From NCBI GenBank assembly GCA_964613745.1, contig CAZTJA010000002.1, positions 56,587 through 120,586 of the forward strand: 64,000 nt of DNA, in the 5' to 3' direction. Positions 31,570 to 38,856 of this stretch are shown piece after piece. The notes under the pieces were generated by a model. It saw nothing but the letters and a program-made list of their open reading frames with translations. It ran no database searches and was not told the DNA's origin. The stretch's first letter is position 1; every line of letters begins with the position of its first letter. A program made the translations under genes and the position numbers. This stretch comes from CAZTJA01 sp964613745. GTDB lineage: Bacteria; Desulfobacterota; Desulfomonilia; Desulfomonilales; Desulfomonilaceae.

Positions 31570-32577
31570 TTGGTTAACATTTTTTATGAGAAGGATGCGG
31601 ATTCCGCCGCCCTCACCTCGAAAATCGTTGCAGTTATCGGTTATGGTAGTCAAGGGCACGCCCACGCATTAAATTTGAAGGATTCCGGAGTTAATGTTGT
31701 TGTTGGTTTAGATCCATCGAGCCGACGCTGGAATAAGGTTTTAGAAGACGGGCTTCAAGTTATGGAAGTGGACGAAGCCGTAAAAAAAGCTCATGTCATT
31801 ATGATATTGGTTCCTGATGAAATTCAGGCCGGTTTATATAAGGAAAAAATCAGCCCATTTTTAACACCCGAAAAGAGTCTTGCCTTTGCTCACGGATTTA
31901 ACATCCATTTTGGTCAGATTACTCCTCCTGATTTCACGGATGTATTTATGGTTGCCCCGAAGGGACCCGGTCATCTAGTTCGAAGAATGTACAAAACGGG
32001 AGTGGGTGTTCCTGCATTATTGGCAATTTACCAGGACCCGAGTAATCAGTGTCGGCGCATCGGACTGGGATATGCTCAGGCTTTAGGTGCTACTAGAGCC
32101 GGTGTTATAGAAACGACCTTTGCGGAAGAAACCGAAACCGACCTTTTTGGTGAACAAGCGGTGCTGTGCGGCGGAGTTACCGCTCTCATTCAAGCAGGTT
32201 TCGAAACACTGGTCGATGCCGGTTACCAGCCTGAAATAGCCTATTTTGAATGCCTGCACGAACTGAAACTTATCGTTGATCTTATATACGAAGGCGGAAT
32301 TGGTAGAATGCGATATTCCGTCAGCAATACTGCGGAATATGGTGATCTCACAAGAGGTCCTCGAATCGTAGACGATCGCATTAAATTAGAGATGAAGAAA
32401 ATCCTCGAAGAAATACGTTCGGGTGCATTTGCGCGTGAGTGGATTCTCGAAAATCAGGCGGGAAGACCAGGCTTTAAAGCTCTCGAACGCCGAGGTTCGG
32501 AGCACCCGATTGAAGCGGTCGGGGAGCGTCTCCGGTCTATGATGAGTTGGGTTTCGAAGCCGCTTGATGAAACATAG
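31570..32577 (+). CDS. ilvC: Ketol-acid reductoisomerase, class I
   Basis: A 335-residue enzyme of valine, leucine and isoleucine synthesis, converting acetolactate to dihydroxyisovalerate with NADPH and Mg2+. VIGYGSQGHAHALNLKDSG is the Rossmann motif; GLDPSSRRW carries the phosphate-binding loop; APKGPGHLVRRMY and ETETDLFGEQAVLCGG contain the metal-binding acids. It is the short class I length. The start is TTG 31570, with GGAGC 9 nt upstream and no ATG nearby. ilvC is isolated here from ilvBN and leu genes, with its own promoter. Confidence 0.95.
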   Translation: MVNIFYEKDADSAALTSKIVAVIGYGSQGHAHALNLKDSGVNVVVGLDPSSRRWNKVLEDGLQVMEVDEAVKKAHVIMILVPDEIQAGLYKEKISPFLTPEKSLAFAHGFNIHFGQITPPDFTDVFMVAPKGPGHLVRRMYKTGVGVPALLAIYQDPSNQCRRIGLGYAQALGATRAGVIETTFAEETETDLFGEQAVLCGGVTALIQAGFETLVDAGYQPEIAYFECLHELKLIVDLIYEGGIGRMRYSVSNTAEYGDLTRGPRIVDDRIKLEMKKILEEIRSGAFAREWILENQAGRPGFKALERRGSEHPIEAVGERLRSMMSWVSKPLDET

Positions 32578-32768
32578 AAATTTGATTGCCGCGGTCAAGA
32601 TACTGGGTATTTCGTAAGCGAATTACATTTACGGCGTCCTGCATTTTCTTGATGATGCGACAAAAGAGACTTCAAACGGCCCAAGAATTCTCGATGATCC
32701 GATCCAGGCAATCGGGCCGTCTGAACTTATGTACGGTCGGCTGAATTAAGAAAGGACTTAGAGGGCGA

Positions 32769-33995
32769 ATGATCAAAAACATTCGAATCAAAAATTTTAA
32801 AAACTTCCGAGACGCGGAATTCGACGTCAGGTCAATGAACATCTTCATTGGTCCTAACGGCACCGGGAAATCAAATTTAGGAAATTTCCTTTTGATGTTG
32901 AGCTTTTTAGCGTCCGGTCCGTTCAGTAGCGCTTTTGGTCCCGGTCCTTTTACCTTTCGCCAGACGTTGAGTCGAAGAGAAAAGGGAGACGCCGATTCCC
33001 AAGACCTGGATCTGCATTTCGAAGTTACCCTCGAAGTCGAAGGTGTCAATTATAACTACACATTAATTTTTACGGAGATTCGCAGAAACGAATACCTCAT
33101 TAAAGAAGAAACTCTCCAGGAAGTTCAAGGAGAAATTCTTTTTACCATCAATGACGTTAAGGCCAGAGAATCGAAAATGGCCCAAATGCGTAAAGGCCAT
33201 GCATGGAACGATTCAGAAAAACGGATCAGATCGGTTGCTCAATATCTTTCTAAGATCAAGAGATATCGTTTCGTTCCCGATCTCATCAAAAAGCCTTCCG
33301 CGGTTCAGGATTCTTATTTGCTCGACCATACCGGCGAAAATTTAGCTGCCGTTGTACATCATCTTGAAAGAAATCACCCCGAAAACTTCTATAGAATCGT
33401 CCAAGAAGTGAAGAGAAGCGTTCCCGGTATAAAGCGCATTTTCACGCCGCATCTAGGTGATCCCCATCAAGTGGGGATAGGTGTGGAAGAGGAAACCAAA
33501 TCAGGCTACTTTGTCGGGCCTCAGCTGTCGGACGGTTTTCTCGTGTTTCTGGCTTTATGCACGTTGTTTAACTTACCCGATCAACCGCGAATATTCTTCA
33601 TCGAAGAGCCTGAAACGTACTTAAACCCCAACCGACTACGAGTGCTTTATGGTCTTATGCACCGATTTGCGACGGCTAATCCGGGCAAGCAAGTACTGAT
33701 GAGTTCCCATTCGCCTTACTTCATTGATTGGTCCGACTCGAGACCCGATGAATTGACTCTGATGAACGAGAAGGACGGTTGGATAAAGTTTCACAACCTG
33801 AAGGGCGTAAAGGATCTGAGGGATTTTCTCGAAGAAGATCCTTGGGGACAGGATTGGGTTGCAAATTTCTTCAGAGCCGATCATGCGGACGAGCCATTGC
33901 CGCCGTATGAAGAAACCGCCCCCGTTGATCAACCGGAAGAGTTCTATTTCTCGTGGGACAAGGATAGAGATGAACAACAAACAGGAGAATTCTGA
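32769..33995 (+). CDS. Orphan AAA family ATPase (RecF/SMC-like, AAA_21)
   Basis: A 408-residue ABC-type ATPase. MIKNIRIKNFKNFRDAEFDV then GPNGTGKSN is the Walker A start typical of RecF/OLD/AbiL-like proteins. QLSDGFLVFLAL is the signature region, RIFFIEEPETYLNP is Walker B, and SSHSPYF is the H-loop. The middle (residues 70-200) is the inserted coiled or lobed region. The C-terminal 70 residues are acidic. There is no TOPRIM domain and no partner nuclease next to it. Such solitary ATPases are sometimes parts of phage-defence systems, but the function here is unknown. Confidence 0.8.
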   Translation: MIKNIRIKNFKNFRDAEFDVRSMNIFIGPNGTGKSNLGNFLLMLSFLASGPFSSAFGPGPFTFRQTLSRREKGDADSQDLDLHFEVTLEVEGVNYNYTLIFTEIRRNEYLIKEETLQEVQGEILFTINDVKARESKMAQMRKGHAWNDSEKRIRSVAQYLSKIKRYRFVPDLIKKPSAVQDSYLLDHTGENLAAVVHHLERNHPENFYRIVQEVKRSVPGIKRIFTPHLGDPHQVGIGVEEETKSGYFVGPQLSDGFLVFLALCTLFNLPDQPRIFFIEEPETYLNPNRLRVLYGLMHRFATANPGKQVLMSSHSPYFIDWSDSRPDELTLMNEKDGWIKFHNLKGVKDLRDFLEEDPWGQDWVANFFRADHADEPLPPYEETAPVDQPEEFYFSWDKDRDEQQTGEF

Positions 33996-34497
33996 GTTTC
34001 CTATACATAAGACGATTGCGATTTAATTAAGATTTTCATATAATTATCGAAACTACTTATTTACGGCTCAACGGTCCCCTTGTGATTGTCCTGATTAGGA
34101 AGGTTGGTGACCGATTCGTCGAGCAAATCTCGGTTCCGTTTGTACATTTTTGTAGATAATCTACGCTCAGGTTCCGCTACTGAGTTGAGCTACGTGGTAG
34201 TATCACTGTAGGTGCAGCGCGACATCCATCCGTTGATCGCGTCACATCCATTACGATTACTTTCCAGTACCGTTGATCTCAAATTAAGGCGAATCGGCAT
34301 TGGTTGAGGCTCTCGATCCGAGTTCTTTTGTGACTAGCCGTAAATTCAAGCGTCCAATTTTCGGCTTTTGAACCAAGAAAGCCGAAACTATTCTGCAGAA
34401 AAAATATGGAACAAATCAGCGGAACATGATAAAAATTTTCTGTTGATTTCCCATCGCCAGGCAACTTGCACAATAATTCCCGGAAGGAGCGGCATCA
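33996..34497 (+). other. Non-coding stretch of about 500 bp before the cytochrome b gene
   Basis: I find no convincing gene on either strand. Short open frames lack Shine-Dalgarno sequences and protein-like composition. The only clear signal is the promoter-like site at 34016-34044, which would produce a leader of about 450 nt or a separate small RNA. Confidence 0.5.
34016..34044 (+). promoter_or_regulatory. Sigma70-like promoter with perfect -10 box
   Basis: TTGCGA (34016-34021), a 17-nt spacer and TATAAT (34039-34044). The next gene on the strand starts 454 nt later, an unusually long untranslated leader if this promoter drives it. Confidence 0.5.
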
Positions 34498-35418
34498 ATG
34501 GAAGTTCTTAAAGTGCTCACGTATTTGAGCGGCTTGATTTTCGTCGTTGCTTTTGCGGCGAAAGTCCTCAAGTACGCAACCATGCCCATGCATGTTCGTT
34601 GGGAACTTTATCCAATTCCTCACGAAGGAAAAGCGTACGGAGGCTCATTCTACGAAGAAGTGGATTATTGGAAGAAAGAACGTCACAAGGACCATTTGGC
34701 TCAATACAAGTTCATGGTCCCCGAAATTCTTTTTATCAAAGCTCTGTACGAAGACAATCGTCCTCTTTGGTATTGGTCTTTTCCATTTCACTTGGGATTG
34801 TACCTAGCAATAGGCGGATTAGCCTTCTTGTTCCTCGGAGCAGTACTGCAAATATTGGGCGTACCGCCATCCAGGCCTCTTGGACTGTTAGTCCAGTCCA
34901 TTACCGTAATCCTTGGTGTATCAAGTTTTATTTTGGGAGCCATTGGTTCGATTGGTCTCATTTACAAGAGAGTGTCGGACCCCGTTCTCAATGAATATTC
35001 GGCCGGTATCGATTTTATGAATTTGGGGTGGTTGGCGGCTATTTTTGTTACCGGTTTCCTCGTATGGCTTGGAGATCCGGGATTCACAATTTCCCGAGAT
35101 TTTCTTGTAAGCCTTATCACCTTTAAACCCGTCACCACACCGATGAGTGCTCTGCATGTCCTCAATTTGCTCCTATTCATCGGATTTTGGGCATACTTCC
35201 CTTTCACGCACATGACTCATATGGTTTCCAAGTACTTCATGTGGGACAAAGTGAAATGGGATGACAATCCGAATGTTGGTGATCCCGGCATGGATTCGAA
35301 AATCAGAAAATATCTTGGCTACCCCGTGACATGGTCCGCTCCGCATGTGCAATCGGACGGAACAAAAACATGGGCCGACGTTGCCACAACGAATCCTTGG
35401 GCCGAAGATAAGAAATAA
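34498..35418 (+). CDS. NarI-type cytochrome b membrane subunit, TmcC/HdrE-like
   Basis: A 306-residue membrane protein with five to six helices. A first helix (residues 8-26) is followed by a hydrophilic domain rich in charged and aromatic residues, then helices around 100-120, 130-150, 175-195 and 220-245. His residues in the paired helices (FPFHLGLYLAIGG, LHVLNLLLFIGFWAYFPFTHMTHMV) are candidate b-haem ligands. It pairs with the HdrD-like subunit 15 nt downstream, as in the HdrDE and TmcBC complexes that link quinones to cytoplasmic or periplasmic redox partners. GGAGCGG precedes the ATG. Confidence 0.85.
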   Translation: MEVLKVLTYLSGLIFVVAFAAKVLKYATMPMHVRWELYPIPHEGKAYGGSFYEEVDYWKKERHKDHLAQYKFMVPEILFIKALYEDNRPLWYWSFPFHLGLYLAIGGLAFLFLGAVLQILGVPPSRPLGLLVQSITVILGVSSFILGAIGSIGLIYKRVSDPVLNEYSAGIDFMNLGWLAAIFVTGFLVWLGDPGFTISRDFLVSLITFKPVTTPMSALHVLNLLLFIGFWAYFPFTHMTHMVSKYFMWDKVKWDDNPNVGDPGMDSKIRKYLGYPVTWSAPHVQSDGTKTWADVATTNPWAEDKK

Positions 35419-35433
35419 TCCGGAGGACGCAAT

Positions 35434-37047
35434 ATGAGGCCTGAAGAAATATCGAAAAAGACCGAACAACTTGAAAAACTTGATGTGAAAGATTTACCTC
35501 CGCTTCCTCCACCTTATCAGGACTACGAGGAAGAGGAGATTGCGGAATTATCCGATGATCAAAAAACACGTTGGGAACACTCCCTCGACGGTGTAAGTGC
35601 ACTCAACCTACCACGACCGCAGACACCCGAAGAAGAACAAAAACTAGTTGAAGGGTTCCTCCGGGGACTGGAAAAACTACTTTCCAAAGAGAATAACTGG
35701 ACTTTTTTGCAGCCCTTGACTCTGTCTCTTGAGTATTGCGCAAAATGTCAGACCTGCGCTGAAGCTTGTCCCGTTTTTGAGATGAGCGGCGGCAAAGACA
35801 TATATCGGCCCACATTTAGAGCCGACGTTTTGAGAAAGATCGCGAAAAAGTATCTCTCCACCGGCGGGAAATTGCTCGCGGGTTTCAGAGGCCATGATAT
35901 CGATCTTAATTGGGATACTGTAGCTCGTCTCGCCGAATTGGCTTATCGATGCACCCTATGTCGCCGCTGTACTTCCGTTTGCCCAATCGGCGTCGATAAC
36001 GGACTCATAAACCATGAATTAAGGAAAATTTTCAGCCAGGAACTCGGTATTGCCCCGGCAGAGATCCATGAAAAAGGTTCCGTGAAACATCTTCGTTTCG
36101 GTTCCAGCACCGGTATGATCAAGGCTGCAGTTGAAGATATTATTGAATATCTCGAAGACGATATCGAAGAAAAGACCGGCAAACAGATCAAGATTCCCAT
36201 TAACAAAAAAGGCGCCGACATCCTTCTGGTTCACAATGCCGGAGAGTTTATGGCATGGCCGGAAAATCCGATGGCCTTTGCTATTCTCTTTGATGCTGCC
36301 GGTATCAATTATACCCTTTCCACAGACTTGGTAGGCTACGATGCAGTTAACTACGGGCTTTGGTATGATGACGTACAGTTTGCTCGTGTAGCCTTGAAGC
36401 ACCTGGAAGTCGCTCGGGATTTGGGCGTAAAGAAGATAGTGATAGGTGAGTGTGGTCATGCCCACAAAGCATTATCGGTTATTGCAGACCGGTTGCTTCC
36501 CGGGGAACAGATGATTCCACGTGAGAGTTCATATACGCTCCTCCGCGATATCGTTCGCAGCGGTAAGATCAAATTCGATCCAAAGAAGAATGATTTCCCC
36601 GTGACACTGCACGATCCATGTAATGCAGTCCGACTGATGGGAATTGTTCAACCGCAACGCGACGTTCTCAATGCAATTTTCCCTCCGGGTCGATTTAGAG
36701 AAATGACACCTCATGGTGTGGAGAATTACTGTTGCGGCGGCGGTTCCGGTTTCGCAATTATGGGCTCTGGTAATTTCCCCGATTGGAAGCGTCTTGTTTC
36801 CGGTCGAAAAAAATTACAGCAGTATCTGAATGCCTTCCAGGGCGAAATGGATCCTTCAATCCGCAAAATGATCTGCGCTCCTTGTTCCAACTGTAAGGGC
36901 CAAACCAGGGATCTTCTCGAAAGCTACGAAGTATTTGAGAAAACCGGCATTTGGTACACAGGATTGGTAGAATTAATGGTCAATGCAATGGTTGATCAGG
37001 AAAAGCCGTTCATTGAATGGCCGGACGAAGCTGACGACGATATGTAA
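35434..37047 (+). CDS. HdrD/TmcB-like iron-sulfur subunit with CCG domain
   Basis: A 537-residue cytoplasmic protein. After an acidic, Pro-rich N-terminus come two [4Fe-4S] motifs (CAKCQTCAEACP, CTLCRRCTSVCP). The C-terminal half has two CCG-type regions: the first is degenerate (IGECGHAH only), while the second is complete (Cys in HDPCNA, the pair in NYCCGGGSG, then CAPCSNC), which in HdrB/HdrD binds a noncubane [4Fe-4S] cluster that handles disulfides. GGAGG precedes the ATG. With the preceding cytochrome b it forms a TmcBC/HdrDE-like quinone-linked complex; no TmcA cytochrome or TmcD is adjacent. Confidence 0.85.
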   Translation: MRPEEISKKTEQLEKLDVKDLPPLPPPYQDYEEEEIAELSDDQKTRWEHSLDGVSALNLPRPQTPEEEQKLVEGFLRGLEKLLSKENNWTFLQPLTLSLEYCAKCQTCAEACPVFEMSGGKDIYRPTFRADVLRKIAKKYLSTGGKLLAGFRGHDIDLNWDTVARLAELAYRCTLCRRCTSVCPIGVDNGLINHELRKIFSQELGIAPAEIHEKGSVKHLRFGSSTGMIKAAVEDIIEYLEDDIEEKTGKQIKIPINKKGADILLVHNAGEFMAWPENPMAFAILFDAAGINYTLSTDLVGYDAVNYGLWYDDVQFARVALKHLEVARDLGVKKIVIGECGHAHKALSVIADRLLPGEQMIPRESSYTLLRDIVRSGKIKFDPKKNDFPVTLHDPCNAVRLMGIVQPQRDVLNAIFPPGRFREMTPHGVENYCCGGGSGFAIMGSGNFPDWKRLVSGRKKLQQYLNAFQGEMDPSIRKMICAPCSNCKGQTRDLLESYEVFEKTGIWYTGLVELMVNAMVDQEKPFIEWPDEADDDM

Positions 37048-37054
37048 TTAATCA

Positions 37055-37083
37055 ATGGGGGAAATCCTAGAGGTTTCCCCCAT
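37055..37083 (+). terminator. Hairpin after the HdrD/TmcB-like gene
   Basis: ATGGGGGAAA (37055-37064) pairs perfectly with TTTCCCCCAT (37074-37083) around a 9-nt loop, 8 nt after the stop. The downstream T-rich tract is interrupted, but the stem is strong. Confidence 0.7.
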
Positions 37084-37170
37084 CGCTGGTTTCTCGCATT
37101 TTTCTTTTAAGAATCTAAGCCTCTCCCTGGGTTCTCTTTACCCCACGTTTATACAATTCATCTTGCGACA

Positions 37171-37377
37171 TCAGATGCTTTCTATTTCACTGATTATGGA
37201 TAATGCCCATGTGAGTTCATGAAGGACGACTTCGCGCTTCCGAAGAAGTCGGCCTATGGTTCCTTTGGCCGGGCTATCATCGGGAACACTGTCATATACC
37301 TTCTGATCTTCATGGATTATTTTTTTCATGTTGTCTATGCGGCCTTGTACCCTCTCCAATGCCTCTTTTTTTGTCAT
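37171..37377 (-). CDS. Small helical protein, unknown
   Basis: A 68-residue protein. I chose ATG 37377 (GGAGAG upstream) over an in-frame start at 37473 that would overlap the leader of the divergent desulfurase. It is almost fully helical and charged (MTKKEALERVQGRIDNMKKI, then GTIGRLLRKREVVLHELTWAL), a likely two-helix coiled coil. No family recognised. It is convergent with the HdrD-like gene. Confidence 0.55.
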   Translation of the reverse strand: MTKKEALERVQGRIDNMKKIIHEDQKVYDSVPDDSPAKGTIGRLLRKREVVLHELTWALSIISEIESI

Positions 37378-37490
37378 CCAAGCTCTCCATTCACGTGAGA
37401 ATAAACCTACATGAAGTGGAAATATACCATAGCTAATTGTAAGCTTATGATTCATTTTTTTTGTCCAAAACATATCACGGGGAAAGCATT

Positions 37491-38636
37491 ATGAACCAGC
37501 CTGTTTACTTAGATTACAATGGCACGACTCCACATCACCCTGAAGTAATTTCAGCAATGATTCCGTTTTTGCAGACGGATTTCGGCAACCCGTCTTCTGG
37601 GCATTGGTTCGGAATTGCTCCGAAAAAAGCCTTAATCAAGGCGAGACGGCAAGTTGCCGAGCTCATAAAGTGTGATCCCAAAGAAATCATATTTACGAGC
37701 GGTGGTACTGAATCGAATAATTGGGCAATTCGAGGCATTTGCAGTGTCCGGCAGCAAAAGGGCAACCATATAATCACGTCATCGGTGGAGCATCCGGCAG
37801 TGACTGAGGTTTGCAGGTTTTTAGAAAAATTTGGTTTCCAGACTACATACTTGCCCGTCGATGAATTTGGTCGGGTATCGATAACGGACGTGGAAAAGGC
37901 CATTGTTCCCCAAACGATCTTGATAACGATAATGCACGCGAACAATGAAGTCGGAACCATTCAACCTATAAGGGAGATCTCTAAGCTTGCCAAAAGGAAC
38001 GACATTGCCTTCCATACCGACGCGGCACAATCATGCGGAAAAGTCATTACCGACGTTCGGGATCTCGGGGTGGATATGCTCTCCATTGCGGGACATAAAC
38101 TCTATGCACCGAAAGGCGTAGGCGCGCTCTATGTTCGATCAGGTGTTGAACTCGAGAAATTCATGTTAGGAGCAGGTCAGGAAAACGGCAAGAGAGCGGG
38201 AACGGAAAACGTAACACAAATTGTGGGACTGGGAAAAGCCTGTGAAGTGGCACAACGTGACTTTCAAGAAAACGTTGCCGGCATGAAGCGTGCCCGCGAC
38301 AGACTCCACGAAGAGCTTTCTGCAGGTATCGACTTCATCAAGTTAAATGGTCATCCTGAAGATAGTTTGCCCAATACTCTGAGCATCTCATTCAAAGATC
38401 TAGAGGCAAACAGAATACTTGAGGAAATCGGGCTGGACGTAGCTGCATCAGCCGGCGCTGCATGTCATTCCGACCATATTCAAATTTCGCATGTGTTGGA
38501 AGCAATGGGAGTGCCTCTGAATTATGCGAAAGGTACGCTGCGTTTTAGCACAGGACGATTCACTACGGACAGAGATATAGATCGAGCGGTTGTTTCAATT
38601 TTACGTGCGATCAAGAAGTTGCGACAGGAAGGCTGA
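37491..38636 (+). CDS. Cysteine desulfurase (NifS/IscS type)
   Basis: A 381-residue PLP enzyme releasing sulfur from Cys. YLDYNGTTPHHPEV, GGTESNNWAIRG, HANNEVGTIQPI, HTDAAQSCGK and SIAGHKLYAPKGVGALY (internal-aldimine Lys) are class V signatures. The catalytic Cys is in ASAGAACHSDHI. I chose ATG 37491 (GGGGA upstream) over 37461. No IscU or IscR gene is adjacent, so it may serve FeS, tRNA-thiolation or selenium pathways. Confidence 0.9.
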   Translation: MNQPVYLDYNGTTPHHPEVISAMIPFLQTDFGNPSSGHWFGIAPKKALIKARRQVAELIKCDPKEIIFTSGGTESNNWAIRGICSVRQQKGNHIITSSVEHPAVTEVCRFLEKFGFQTTYLPVDEFGRVSITDVEKAIVPQTILITIMHANNEVGTIQPIREISKLAKRNDIAFHTDAAQSCGKVITDVRDLGVDMLSIAGHKLYAPKGVGALYVRSGVELEKFMLGAGQENGKRAGTENVTQIVGLGKACEVAQRDFQENVAGMKRARDRLHEELSAGIDFIKLNGHPEDSLPNTLSISFKDLEANRILEEIGLDVAASAGAACHSDHIQISHVLEAMGVPLNYAKGTLRFSTGRFTTDRDIDRAVVSILRAIKKLRQEG

Positions 38637-38856
38637 AAAAAAACTTAAGGTTCCCAAAGAAAGGCATGTTTGCCCCATTCTTAACAAAATAAAACAGCTG
38701 TTATTTCAACTATTACACTCTAGAAGCTTGTGCTTGCTTTGTGCCAAAGCTTGAACTTTGACTGGTATTTGTGCTATTATACTTCATTAAGTGGCGGGTA
38801 GAAAGCCCATTTTTTGTGTCGGTACACAACTTTAATGAAGAGGTTTCTTCCGAAGA

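Noticed and set aside
34279..34473. 64-codon minus-strand frame in the 500-bp gap
   Set aside because: Codon pattern and lack of a ribosome-binding site do not support it.
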